Shown piece by piece: positions 1 through 8,503 of a stretch of 37,355 nt of DNA. Made by a program: the position numbers and the translations under genes. Under the pieces are notes generated by a model. That model saw only the letters and a list, made by a program, of their open reading frames with translations, was not told where the DNA came from and searched no databases. Source of the DNA: Pseudomonadota bacterium (lineage in GTDB: Bacteria > Myxococcota_A > UBA9160 > PR03); contig QEVM01000024.1 of assembly GCA_003576805.1 (NCBI GenBank), forward strand, positions 1 through 37,355. The letters run 5' to 3'. Within the stretch, counting starts at the first letter, position 1. The number at the start of each line of letters is the position of its first letter.

Positions 1-46
1 GCCAAGCCTCCGACGCAAACGTCCTCTGATGAGCCACGTCATCCCC

Positions 47-80
47 CCCGGCTCTCTTCTACCATGCCGGGCGGCTTTTT
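47..80 (+). terminator. Weak terminator-like hairpin downstream of ftsZ
   Basis: CCCGGC at 47-52 pairs with GCCGGG at 66-71 across a 13-nt loop, and a run of five T follows at 76-80 on the plus strand. The T run is on the wrong strand for ftsZ, so it would serve a plus-strand transcript entering from the left. The stem is only 6 bp. No other terminator is visible after ftsZ. Confidence 0.22.
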
Positions 81-90
81 CAGAGGTTCC

Positions 91-1524
91 CTAGTCGGCC
101 GATCGGCGCAGGAACGCGGGCTGCTCGCGATCGCCCTCGTCGCGCTTCTTGCGCCGCAGGAACGCCGGCTCGTCGTACTCGTCCTCGAAGGGCGAGTCGA
201 ACCCGTCGAGCTGCTCCTGCGCCGGCTCGCTGCGCACCGGCGCGGCGCCGCGGCCGGTCTCCCGCGGCGGAGCCGCGAGCTCACGGGCCTCCACTTCGTC
301 GACGAACTCGGCGGCCGGCATCGGGTCGCGCGCTTCCGCCGACTCGCGGCGCAGCGGTCGCACGTTGCCGAACTCGGTGCCGCGCTCGCCGCGCGTGTCG
401 CGCACGTCGCGGTCGCGACCGCGGCCGATGCGGCCGTCGTCGAGCCCGGTCGCGATCACCGTGACGCGCACCTCGGCGTCCATCTGCTCGTCGATCACGG
501 CGCCGAAGATGATGTTCGCGTCCTCGTGCGAGGACTCCTGGATCAGCTTCGCCGCCTCCTCGACCTCGTGCAGCGTCATGTCGAGGCCACCCGTGAAGTT
601 GATGAGCACGCCGCGCGCGCCCTCCATCGACAGGTCCTCGAGCAGCGGGTTCGAGATCGCCGAGCGGGCGGCCTCGACGGCGCGGGTCTCGCCCTTGGCG
701 GTGCCCGAGCCCATCAGCGCCATGCCCATCTCGTTCATGATCGCCCGGACGTCGTTGAAGTCGAGATTGATCAGGCCGTGTCCGGTGATGAGATCCGAGA
801 TGCCCCGCACCGCGCCGAGGAGCACGTCGTCGGCGAGGCGGAAGGCGTCCTTCATCTTGGTGTTCTTGCCCGCGACCGCGAGGAGCCGCTGGTTCGGGAT
901 CGTGATCAGCGTGTCCACGACCCGGTGCAGCTCGTCGAGCCCGCGCTCCGCGTGCCGCTGGCGCACGCGGCCCTCGAACAGGAACGGCTTGGTCACGACC
1001 GCGACGGTGAGCGCGCCCACCTCGCGGGCGACCTCCGCCACGATCGGCGCCGCGCCCGTGCCCGTGCCGCCGCCGAGGCCGGCGGTCACGAACACCATGT
1101 CCGCGCCGATCAGCAGCTCGCGCAGGCGATCGCGCGCCTCGAGCGCCGAGTCGCGACCCTTGTCGGGGTTCGCGCCGCAGCCGAGGCCGCGCGTGACCTC
1201 GTTGCCCAGCTGGATGCGCACCGGCGCGGTGCTGAACTGCAGCGCCTGGGCGTCGGTGTTCGCTGCGATGAACTCCACGCCGGACAGGCCCGACGCGATC
1301 ATCGTGTTCAGCGCGTTGCCGCCGCCGCCGCCGACGCCGATCACCTTGATCACCGCCTGCAGCTTGGTGCCGTTCTCGAAGTCGAGAAGGTCCTCGGCCC
1401 CGTCGTCGGGACCGATTTCGAGGAACATGTCGCTGGAGTCGTTGGAGAAGCCGGAGCTGGAACTGGAAGAACTGGATCGCGCGGACGTGTCCACGTCCCG
1501 CGAATCGCGGCCGTTAGGCGCCAT
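91..1524 (-). CDS. ftsZ: Cell division protein FtsZ
   Basis: Tubulin-like GTPase that polymerises into the Z ring at midcell and recruits the divisome. The nucleotide-binding GGGGGN lies near residues 65-70, the tubulin signature GGGTGTG at 151-157, and the T7 catalytic loop with NLDFNDVR at about 253-260. The product is 477 aa, longer than the roughly 380-400 usual, because of a Ser-rich N-terminal extension of about 50 residues (eight consecutive Ser) and an acidic C-terminal linker. The C-terminal anchor peptide occurs twice: PAFLRR at 453-458 and 469-474. I chose ATG 1524 because a G-rich Shine-Dalgarno (AAGGGGGG) lies 6 nt upstream; a GTG at 1527 abuts it and is too close. It is the last gene of the dcw cluster, 99 nt after ftsA. 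Confidence 0.97.
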   Translation of the reverse strand: MAPNGRDSRDVDTSARSSSSSSSSGFSNDSSDMFLEIGPDDGAEDLLDFENGTKLQAVIKVIGVGGGGGNALNTMIASGLSGVEFIAANTDAQALQFSTAPVRIQLGNEVTRGLGCGANPDKGRDSALEARDRLRELLIGADMVFVTAGLGGGTGTGAAPIVAEVAREVGALTVAVVTKPFLFEGRVRQRHAERGLDELHRVVDTLITIPNQRLLAVAGKNTKMKDAFRLADDVLLGAVRGISDLITGHGLINLDFNDVRAIMNEMGMALMGSGTAKGETRAVEAARSAISNPLLEDLSMEGARGVLINFTGGLDMTLHEVEEAAKLIQESSHEDANIIFGAVIDEQMDAEVRVTVIATGLDDGRIGRGRDRDVRDTRGERGTEFGNVRPLRRESAEARDPMPAAEFVDEVEARELAAPPRETGRGAAPVRSEPAQEQLDGFDSPFEDEYDEPAFLRRKKRDEGDREQPAFLRRSAD

Positions 1525-1623
1525 CACTCACCCCCCTTGGATCATGCTGGCGAGATTTGTCTTGCAGTATACGTGAGTCGTTCGAGATCGCAGCGGGTTT
1601 TCACCGCGCTGTCAGACGAAATC
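1525..1623 (-). promoter_or_regulatory. ftsA-ftsZ spacer with hairpin and possible ftsZ promoter
   Basis: In the direction of transcription, an imperfect hairpin (1591-1611, seven pairs with one bulged base, TGAAAA loop) follows the ftsA stop. Then comes TATACT (1566-1571), five of six matches to a -10 box, about 42 nt before the ftsZ start. The matching -35 is poor. This is the longest spacer between consecutive genes after rsmH, so separate ftsZ transcription or mRNA processing here is plausible, but I infer it from weak motifs. Confidence 0.35.
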
Positions 1624-2862
1624 TCAATCGAACTCGCCGTGGAACCACTCACGCATGCGTTGCCTCACGCGACGGAAGATCGATTCGTCGCGGATGCGGA
1701 AGCGGCTGTACGGCAGACCGCGTCCGTGGTTCGCGCCGTAGAGCACGAGGCCGACACCGGTCGCGTACATCGGATCGCGTACCACGTCCTGCAGTCCGCC
1801 GACGTGCGCGGGCATTCCGATGCGGACGGGCGACTCGAAGATCTCCTCCGCGAGATCCGCGATGCCCGCGAGCGCCGCGCACCCGCCCGAGAGCACGATG
1901 CCGGACGGGATGCGGTCCTCCATGCCCGCGCGCATCAGCTCCTGGCGCGCGAGCGAGAGGATCTCCTCCACGCGCGGCTCGATGATCTCGCACAGCAGCT
2001 TGCGCGAGACCTCGCGCGGTCGGCGCCCGCCCACGGTCGGCACCGACAGGATGTCGTCGCTGCCGAGCAGGCGCGCCGAGGCGACGCCGAACTTCTTCTT
2101 CGTCCGCTCCGCCTCGTCGAACGGCGTCCGCAGGCCGACGGCGATGTCATTGGTGATGTGATTCCCGCCCAGGGCGAGCACCGAGGTGTGCGCGATCGAG
2201 CCGTCGCAGAACACCGCGAGGTCCGTCGTGCCGCCGCCGATGTCGATCAGGCACACGCCGAGCTCGCGCTCGTCGCCCGCCAGCACCGCCTCCGCCGACG
2301 CGAGCGGCTCGAGCACGATGTCGATCACGTTGAGGCCCGCCTTGTTGGCGCACTTCACGATGTTCTGCGCGCTCGTCACGGCGGCCGTCACGATGTGGAT
2401 CTTCGCCTCGAGGCGGACGCCGCTCATGCCGAGCGGCTCGCGGATCCCGTCCTGCTCGTCGACGACGAACTCCTGCGGGATCACGTGGATCACCTCGCGG
2501 TCCATCGGGATCGCGACCGCCTTGGCGGCGTCGATCACGCGGCGCACGTCGCCTTCCGAGACCTCGTGGTCCTTCACCGCGACGATGCCGTGCGAGTTGA
2601 AGCCGCGGATGTGGCCGCCCGCGATGCCGGCGTAGACCGAGCTGATTTCGCAGTCGCCCATCAGCTCCGCCTCTTCGACGGCGTGCTTGATCGACTCCAC
2701 GGTGGCGTCGATGTCGACGACGACGCCCTTGCGCAGTCCGCGCGAGGGATGCGTGCCGATGCCGACGACGTCCACGCCGTCTTCCGTGCGCTCGGCCACC
2801 ACGGCGCAGATCTTCGTGGTGCCGATGTCGAGGCCAACGATCAGATCGTCCTTGCGAGCCAT
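1624..2862 (-). CDS. ftsA: Cell division protein FtsA
   Basis: Actin-like ATPase that tethers FtsZ filaments to the membrane and activates septal synthesis. Visible are phosphate-1 (GLDIGTTK, about 10-17), the 1C subdomain after it, phosphate-2 (IDIGGGTTDLAVF), the adenosine motif (GIVLSGGCAAL), and a C-terminal amphipathic helix rich in Arg and aromatic residues ending MREWFHGEFD, the expected membrane-targeting sequence. Length is 412 aa, normal for the family. The start is the ATG of MARKDD at 2862, with AGGGGG 8 nt upstream. It begins only 5 nt after the ftsQ stop, so it belongs to the same transcript. Its FtsZ partner is the next gene, with two candidate docking peptides. Confidence 0.97.
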   Translation of the reverse strand: MARKDDLIVGLDIGTTKICAVVAERTEDGVDVVGIGTHPSRGLRKGVVVDIDATVESIKHAVEEAELMGDCEISSVYAGIAGGHIRGFNSHGIVAVKDHEVSEGDVRRVIDAAKAVAIPMDREVIHVIPQEFVVDEQDGIREPLGMSGVRLEAKIHIVTAAVTSAQNIVKCANKAGLNVIDIVLEPLASAEAVLAGDERELGVCLIDIGGGTTDLAVFCDGSIAHTSVLALGGNHITNDIAVGLRTPFDEAERTKKKFGVASARLLGSDDILSVPTVGGRRPREVSRKLLCEIIEPRVEEILSLARQELMRAGMEDRIPSGIVLSGGCAALAGIADLAEEIFESPVRIGMPAHVGGLQDVVRDPMYATGVGLVLYGANHGRGLPYSRFRIRDESIFRRVRQRMREWFHGEFD

Positions 2863-2867
2863 TCCTC

Positions 2868-3842
2868 TCACCCCCTGTCGTGGGACCTCCGGCCTCCGCC
2901 GGTTCGGTCTCCGTTTGCGCCAGCCGCCGGCGCCCCCACGCCGGCGGCCGTGCCCGGCGCTCTCGCGCCGGACGCTTCGCTCGCCGCCCCGATCTCCGGG
3001 ACGACGGGCCGAATCACGATCTGCTCCGCGAAGCGGAGGTCGATCTCGCGCGCGTCGCGCGCGCCCGCGTCGTGCGCGACGAGCTGGGCGAGATGCGCGA
3101 GCTTGGGCGCCGGGTCGCCGGCGCCGAGCACGACCCGCGCGGCCACGCCCGCGACGCGCAGCGCGGGCAGCGCGTTCGGGTCCTCGCCGTCCAGCGCGAT
3201 CTCGATGCCCGCGAAGCCGGCCGACGCGGCCGCGCGCGCGAGCGCGACGCCCTGCACCAGCAGCGGATCGCGGCGGTCGCGCGGCGGCGGGTCCGCGACC
3301 ACGAGCTGCGGGAGCGCGCGCCATTCCTGCGCGTCGCCGTCGGCGAACGCGACGCCCTCCGCGTTCACCAGCGACGGCGTCTCGCCGAGCACCAGCGCGA
3401 CCGCGGCCGGCTCGTGCTCGGCGATGCGCGCGACGACGACGTCCGGCGCGATGCGCGCGGCCGACGCGTGCGCGATCCACGGATGCGCCTCGAGGCGCGC
3501 GGCGATCTCGTCGGGCGTGACGGGATCGGGCGCGTCGGCGGGCAGCACGGCGCGCGCGAGCGCCGCCGGCTCGAGCCGCTGTGCGCCGTCGATCTCGAGC
3601 CGCCGCACTTCGAAGAGATCGGGGCGCGTGCGCGCGCCGCGCTCCGCGACGCGATCCGCGATGGCGAGGCCCGTCGCGAACGCGAGCGCGGTGGACACCG
3701 GCAGCCCGACCTGGAGCCAGACGCGTCGGCGCGCCTCCGCCTGCTGCTGGCGCCGGTAGCGGTCGCGCGCGCGCTCGAGCGCCTCCTTGCGCTCTTCCCA
3801 GGTGGGGCGCAGGTCGTCGCGCTTGCGGCGCCAGAGCCTCAC
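2868..3842 (-). CDS. ftsQ: Cell division protein FtsQ (POTRA domain)
   Basis: Bitopic inner-membrane protein that links early and late divisome proteins (partners FtsB and FtsL). A basic cytoplasmic tail of about 38 residues (MRLWRRKRDD onward) precedes one membrane segment (about 39-58, VWLQVGLPVSTALAFATGLA). A POTRA domain follows, beginning FEVRRLEIDGAQRL and containing HPWIAHASAARI, and then the beta domain. At 324 aa it is at the long end of the family. I place the start at GTG 3842, which makes a GTGA overlap with the murB stop and has GGAGG 8 nt upstream. A GTG at 3851 is in frame but overlaps that Shine-Dalgarno. FtsQ is divergent in sequence; topology and position between murB and ftsA make the call. 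Confidence 0.92.
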   Translation of the reverse strand: MRLWRRKRDDLRPTWEERKEALERARDRYRRQQQAEARRRVWLQVGLPVSTALAFATGLAIADRVAERGARTRPDLFEVRRLEIDGAQRLEPAALARAVLPADAPDPVTPDEIAARLEAHPWIAHASAARIAPDVVVARIAEHEPAAVALVLGETPSLVNAEGVAFADGDAQEWRALPQLVVADPPPRDRRDPLLVQGVALARAAASAGFAGIEIALDGEDPNALPALRVAGVAARVVLGAGDPAPKLAHLAQLVAHDAGARDAREIDLRFAEQIVIRPVVPEIGAASEASGARAPGTAAGVGAPAAGANGDRTGGGRRSHDRG

Positions 3843-4756
3843 GCCTCGCACCTCCCGACGATCCGCACCTCGGGCTCGAGCTCGATGCCGCGCTGCGCGC
3901 GCACTGCAGCCTGCGCGCGCCGCATCAGCTCGAGCGCGTCGGCGGCGCGCGCCGCGCCCACGTTCACGATGAAGTTCGCGTGCACCGACGAGATCTCGGC
4001 CCCGCCGCAGCGCAGTCCCTTGAGGCCTGCCAGCTCGATCAGCTGGCCCGCGCGTTCGCCGGGCGGGTTCTTGAAGACCGACCCGAACGACGGCTGGTCG
4101 ATCGGCTGCGTGTCGCGGCGGTGCGCGAGGTGGCGTTCGACCTCGGCGCGCACGGCCTCGCGCGTGGAGGGCTCGAGCTGGAAGCGCGCCGCCACCACGA
4201 CCGAGCCGGCGGGCAGTCCCTGCACGCCGCGGTACACGAAGCGCAGCCCCGCGCGGCCGATCCGCTGGAGGCCGCCGCGCGGCGTCGCGACCTCGATCTC
4301 GAGCACGCGATCGCCGGTCTCGCGCCCGGGGATGCCGGCGTTCATCGCGACCCAGCCGCCGACGCTGCCGGGAATGCCGGCGCCGAACTCGAGACCCGCG
4401 AGCCCGCGCTCGAGCGTGAGCCGCGTGACCTGCGAGTGCGACACGCCCGCCTGCGCGTTCAGCACGGAGTCCGCGTCGACCTCGAGCTGGCGCAGCCGTT
4501 GGGTGCGCAGCACGACGCCGTCCACGCCCGCGTCGCGTACCAGCGTGTTGAAGCCGCCGCCCAGCACGTGCAGCGGGATGCGTTGCTCGGCGCAGAGCGC
4601 GACCAGCGCCTCGACCTCCGCGATCGACTCGGGCGTCGCGATCGCGTCGGCGGCGCCGCCCACGCCGAGCGAGGTATGTCGGCCCACCGGCGCGTCGAAG
4701 CGGACGCGCTCGCCGAGCAGCGCCTCGAGCGCGCGGCGCGCCGCGTCGGCGATCAC
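3839..4756 (-). CDS. murB: UDP-N-acetylenolpyruvoylglucosamine reductase MurB
   Basis: FAD- and NADPH-dependent cytoplasmic enzyme that reduces UDP-GlcNAc-enolpyruvate to UDP-MurNAc. FAD-binding segments are visible in order: HTSLGVGG, LGGGFNTLV, GLEFGAGIPGSVGG with AMNAG. The C-terminal catalytic region has SFGSVFKNP (active-site Ser) and HANFIVN. The active-site Glu is expected in LEPEVRIVG near the end. The arrangement GSVFKNP then AGQLIELAGLKG, without the extra YxxC-type insertion, is that of type II MurB. Length is 305 aa, normal. The start is GTG 4756, forming a GTGA overlap with the murC stop, with GGAGG 7 nt upstream. Confidence 0.96.
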   Translation of the reverse strand: MIADAARRALEALLGERVRFDAPVGRHTSLGVGGAADAIATPESIAEVEALVALCAEQRIPLHVLGGGFNTLVRDAGVDGVVLRTQRLRQLEVDADSVLNAQAGVSHSQVTRLTLERGLAGLEFGAGIPGSVGGWVAMNAGIPGRETGDRVLEIEVATPRGGLQRIGRAGLRFVYRGVQGLPAGSVVVAARFQLEPSTREAVRAEVERHLAHRRDTQPIDQPSFGSVFKNPPGERAGQLIELAGLKGLRCGGAEISSVHANFIVNVGAARAADALELMRRAQAAVRAQRGIELEPEVRIVGRCEA

Positions 4757-6201
4757 GTGGCCGCCTCCAGCGCCGCGAGCAGCTTCGGCCCGAGCGACGA
4801 GACGTTGCCGGCGCCCAGCGTGATCACGAGATCGCCGGCCGCGAGCTCCGGGACCAGCGCGCCCGCGACGGCGTCGAGCTCGGCGACGAAGCGCACGTCG
4901 CGCTGGCCGTGCGCGCGGATCGCGTCGGAGAGCCGCGCCGAATCGACGCCCGGGATCTTGTCCTCGCCGGCGGCGTAGATTTCGGTGAGCAGCACCACGT
5001 CCGCCTGGTGGAAGGCGGTCGCGAACTCTTCGAAGAGGTGCTGCGTGCGCGTGTAGCGGTGCGGCTGGAACACGACCACCACGCGGCCCGGGTGGAGCTG
5101 CCGCGCGGCCGCCAGCGTCGCGCGGATCTCGGCGGGGTGATGGCCGTAGTCGTCGACGACCTCCACGCCGCGCGCCGCGCCCTTGCGTTCGAAGCGGCGC
5201 TCGATGCCGGGGAAGCTCGCGAGCGCGCCGGCCGCGGCCGCGAACGGGACGTCGAGCTCGAGCGCGACGGCCAGCGTCGCGAGCGCGTTCTGCACGTTGT
5301 GGTCGCCGGCGAGCGGCAGGCCGACCGCGCCGAGCGGCTCGCCGCGGCGGCGGACGCCGAAGCGCGTGACGCCGCCGTCCATGACGACGTCGCTCGCGAC
5401 GAGGTCGGCCTGCGGCGAGAAGCCGTACGTCGTCGTGCGGCGGGTCATGCGCGGCAGGATCGCCTGCACGCCGGGGTGGTCGATGCAGAGCACCGACAGC
5501 CCCCAGAACGGCACGCGGTTGGCGAACGACACGAAGGCGTCGTGCAGCGCCTCGACGCTGCCGTAGTGGTCCATGTGCTCGGGATCGATGTTGGTGACGA
5601 CCGCGATGATCGGGGCGAGCCGCAGGAACGAGCCGTCGCTCTCGTCGGCCTCCGCGACGAGCAGCGGGCCTCCGCCGAGGCGCGCGCCCGAGCGCACCAC
5701 CTCGGTCGCAGCGGCGCGGTCGCCCGCCTTGACGTGCAGCGCGGCGTACTTGCCCGGCGGGTCCGCCGGCGCCATCACGCGGCCGCCGATCACCGCGGTC
5801 GGATCGAGGCCGGCGGCGTGCAGCACGTGCGCGACCAGCGAGGTGGTCGTCGTCTTGCCGTGGCTGCCGCCGACCGCGACGCCGTCCTTCAAGCGCATCA
5901 GCTCGGCGAGCATCTCGGCGCGCGGGATCACCGGGATCTTGCGGCGCTCCGCTTCGAGCAGCTCGGGATTGCCCGGGCGCACCGCCGACGAGTAGACGAC
6001 GACGTCCGCGTCGCCGACGTGCTCGCCCGCGTGGCCGATGCGGACGTCGACGCCGAGCATGCGCAGGCGCGAGACGGTCGGCCCCTCGCGCAGGTCGGTG
6101 CCGGTCACGCGGTAGCCCTGGCCCGCGAGCAGCTCCGCGATGCCGCACATGCCGATTCCGCCGATGCCGACGAAGTGGATGCGCTGGATGCGGCGGAACA
6201 T
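4753..6201 (-). CDS. murC: UDP-N-acetylmuramate--L-alanine ligase MurC
   Basis: Mur ligase that adds L-Ala to UDP-MurNAc using ATP. The N-terminal Rossmann-like domain begins HFVGIGGIGMCGIAELL; the ATP-binding loop is GGSHGKTTTT; EADESDGSFL and FQPHRYTRT are typical of MurC rather than MurD, E or F. Length is 482 aa. The start is ATG 6201 in an ATGA overlap with the murG stop, with GAGGAG 7 nt upstream. It lies between murG and murB in the canonical order. Identification is unambiguous. Confidence 0.97.
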   Translation of the reverse strand: MFRRIQRIHFVGIGGIGMCGIAELLAGQGYRVTGTDLREGPTVSRLRMLGVDVRIGHAGEHVGDADVVVYSSAVRPGNPELLEAERRKIPVIPRAEMLAELMRLKDGVAVGGSHGKTTTTSLVAHVLHAAGLDPTAVIGGRVMAPADPPGKYAALHVKAGDRAAATEVVRSGARLGGGPLLVAEADESDGSFLRLAPIIAVVTNIDPEHMDHYGSVEALHDAFVSFANRVPFWGLSVLCIDHPGVQAILPRMTRRTTTYGFSPQADLVASDVVMDGGVTRFGVRRRGEPLGAVGLPLAGDHNVQNALATLAVALELDVPFAAAAGALASFPGIERRFERKGAARGVEVVDDYGHHPAEIRATLAAARQLHPGRVVVVFQPHRYTRTQHLFEEFATAFHQADVVLLTEIYAAGEDKIPGVDSARLSDAIRAHGQRDVRFVAELDAVAGALVPELAAGDLVITLGAGNVSSLGPKLLAALEAAT

Positions 6202-7352
6202 CAGTCGTCTCCTCGCGCCGCGAGGGCGCGCGAGGTGCGGACGATGGCGGCGGCCGCGTCCGGGCGCGCCAGCGCCCGCGCGGCGGCGCCCATCTCGAGC
6301 AGCGCCTCGGGGCGTTCGAACAGCGCGCCGAGCGCGTCGGCGATGCGTTTGCCGTCGAAGCCCGAGGGATCGAGCACGCGCGCGGCGCCGTGATCGGCGA
6401 GCGCGCGCGCATTGGCGCGCTGGTGGTCGTCGGCCGCGTGCGGATACGGAACGAGCAGCGACGGCAGCCCGGCGAGCGCGAGCTCCGCGACCGTCAGCGC
6501 GCCGGCCCGACACAACCCGATGTCGGCCCAGGCGTAGCGGGCGGGGAGGTTCGGCTCGAAGTCCACCACCTCGGCGCGGAAGCCGGCCTGCGCGTAGCCG
6601 GCGGCGACCCGCTCGCGGTCGGCCGCGCCCGTCTGGTGGAAGACCTCGATCTCGTTCGCGTCCAGGTGGCGCAGCGCTTCCAGCATGCCTTCGTTGAGCT
6701 GGCGCGCGCCCTGACTGCCGCCGACGACGAGCAGGCGGTAGGGCGGGGCGGGACGGCGGCGCGGCGGCGCGGCGGCGAATTCGTCGAGCAGACCGCGGCG
6801 CAGCGGCGCACCGGTCGCGGCGACGCGCTCGTTCCCCAGCGTCGCGGCGAAGGCCGGCAGCGCGGCCTCGAACGCCGTGAACACGCGCGCCGCGAAGCGC
6901 GCGACCGCGCGGTTCGTGCGTCCCGGAATCGCGTTCGGCTCGACCAGCACGAGCGGCAGCCGCAGCAGCACGGCGGCGGCCGCCGCGGGCGCCGCCGCAT
7001 AGCCGCCGACGGAGATCACCACGTCGCTGCGCCGCCGACGCAGCAGCGCGACGGCGCGCGCCGACGCCGCCGCCAGCGCGGTCGCGCCCGCGACGCGCGC
7101 CGCGAGGCGCTGGCCGAGCAGCGGCTGCGCCGGGAGCTGGATCAGCTCGAAGCCGGCCTGCGGCACGAGCTTGCCCTCGAGCCCGCGCGCCGACCCCACG
7201 AACAGAACCTCGTCGCCGCTGCGCGCGATCTCCTCACCGAGCGCGAGCGCCATCGTGACGTGTCCGCCGGTGCCGCCGCCCGCCACGACCCAACGCGTGC
7301 GCGCGGGCTCGTTCGCACGCGCGGCGTTCGGCTGGGACCGGCGATCGCTCAC
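6201..7352 (-). CDS. murG: UDP-GlcNAc:lipid I transferase MurG
   Basis: Peripheral membrane GT-B glycosyltransferase that adds GlcNAc to lipid I to give lipid II. The donor and acceptor domain motifs are clear: GGGTGGHV near the N-terminus, GGYAAAP, EPNAIPGRTNR (where other MurG have HEQN), VVGGSQGARQLNE, FHQTG, and CRAGALTVAELALAGLPSLL followed by PYPHAADDHQ. Length is 383 aa with a short N-terminal tail before the fold. I chose GTG 7352 (GTGA overlap with ftsW; GGAGGAG 9 nt upstream) over an in-frame ATG at 7370, whose own second and third codons are that Shine-Dalgarno. Confidence 0.96.
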   Translation of the reverse strand: MSDRRSQPNAARANEPARTRWVVAGGGTGGHVTMALALGEEIARSGDEVLFVGSARGLEGKLVPQAGFELIQLPAQPLLGQRLAARVAGATALAAASARAVALLRRRRSDVVISVGGYAAAPAAAAAVLLRLPLVLVEPNAIPGRTNRAVARFAARVFTAFEAALPAFAATLGNERVAATGAPLRRGLLDEFAAAPPRRRPAPPYRLLVVGGSQGARQLNEGMLEALRHLDANEIEVFHQTGAADRERVAAGYAQAGFRAEVVDFEPNLPARYAWADIGLCRAGALTVAELALAGLPSLLVPYPHAADDHQRANARALADHGAARVLDPSGFDGKRIADALGALFERPEALLEMGAAARALARPDAAAAIVRTSRALAARGDD

Positions 7353-8503
7353 GGCTTCCAGCTCCTCCATGCGTCGCCGCTCGTCGCGGGCTCGCGCTGC
7401 GCGCCGATCTGCCGCGCGACGCCGATCAGCGTTCCCACCGCGATGCAGCTCACCAGCAGCGACGTGCGTCCGTACGACAGGAACGGCATCGCGATTCCCT
7501 TGGGCGGCACCATGCCCATCACCACTGCGGCGTTCAGCACGGCCGGCACCGTCAGGTACGCCGTCATTCCGGCCGCGAGCAAGAACTGGAAGCGGTCGCG
7601 CGCCCGCAGCGCGATCCGGCAGCCCGCGACGAGCAAGGCCGCGAACGCGCCGATCACGAACGCGACGCCCACGAGCCCGAGCTCCTCGGCGAGCACCGAG
7701 AGCACGAAGTCGGTGTGCGCTTCGGGCAGGTAGTAGAGCTTTTGGCGGCCATCGCCCAGACCCACGCCGAGCAGTCCGCCGCGCGCGAACGCGACGAACG
7801 ATTGCACGAGCTGGAAGCCTTCGTCGCCGGCGCGCGCCCACGGGTCGCGGAACGCGAGGATGCGGTCGACGACGTACGGCCGCAGCGCGACCGCGACGCC
7901 GAGCGCGGCGACGAGCGCGCCGCCCGGCACCACGAAGAGCGGCAGCGGCGTGCCCGCGACGAAGAGCAGCACGATGACGAGCCCCATCAGCACCGCGGCG
8001 CTGCCGGTGTCCGGCTCGATGAAGATGAGCCCCGCCGGCAGCGCGGCGATCGCGAAGCACCACATCGTCGGCGCGAGTCCTCTGCGCACGACCTGCTCGC
8101 GCGTCGCCAGGACGACGGTGACGGCGATCAGACTCGCCCAGCGCGCGAACTCGCTCGGCTGGAACTGGAAGCCGAAGCCCGGCACCGTGAGCCAGCGCCG
8201 TGAGCCGTTCACCTTGTCGCCGAAGAAGGGGACGAGCAGCAGCAGCAGCACCGCGACGCCCCAGAGCGGGAACGCGAGCCGGCGCCAGTGCTCGGTCGTG
8301 AGCCGCGACGCGATCGCGGCGAGCACGAGCCCGACCGCGAGGCCGACCACCTGGCGCACGAAGTGCGTGGAGATGAGTTGCCCGAGCGCGAACGGCGCGG
8401 TGGCGCTGTAGACCATCACGATCCCGATCGTCGCGAGCAGCGCGGTGGGAACGAGCACGCCGCCCAGCTGCGGCGGCCCCGCCGTCTCTCCTCGTGCGGT
8501 CAA
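7349..8503 (-). CDS. ftsW: Septal peptidoglycan glycosyltransferase FtsW (SEDS)
   Basis: Polytopic SEDS protein that polymerises lipid II at the septum together with FtsI. Multiple hydrophobic segments cover most of the 384 aa. Family landmarks are GSRRWL followed by QPSEFARW, IEPDTGSA, and YYLPEAHTDFVLSVLAEELG, whose Asp is the presumed catalytic residue, then PPKGIAMPFLSYG. The last motif normally reads SYGGS/TS; here it is SYGRTS. The start is TTG 8503, forming a TTGA overlap with the murD stop and preceded by AGGAGG at 6 nt; no ATG or GTG fits upstream of the first membrane segment. RodA is the alternative family member, but the position in dcw indicates FtsW. Confidence 0.95.
   Translation of the reverse strand: MTARGETAGPPQLGGVLVPTALLATIGIVMVYSATAPFALGQLISTHFVRQVVGLAVGLVLAAIASRLTTEHWRRLAFPLWGVAVLLLLLVPFFGDKVNGSRRWLTVPGFGFQFQPSEFARWASLIAVTVVLATREQVVRRGLAPTMWCFAIAALPAGLIFIEPDTGSAAVLMGLVIVLLFVAGTPLPLFVVPGGALVAALGVAVALRPYVVDRILAFRDPWARAGDEGFQLVQSFVAFARGGLLGVGLGDGRQKLYYLPEAHTDFVLSVLAEELGLVGVAFVIGAFAALLVAGCRIALRARDRFQFLLAAGMTAYLTVPAVLNAAVVMGMVPPKGIAMPFLSYGRTSLLVSCIAVGTLIGVARQIGAQREPATSGDAWRSWKP

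Noticed and set aside
64..3759. Very long plus-strand open frame opposite ftsZ, ftsA and ftsQ
   Set aside because: High GC leaves antisense frames open; its product is Arg/Ala/His-rich low complexity with no motif, while the minus strand encodes three clear genes.
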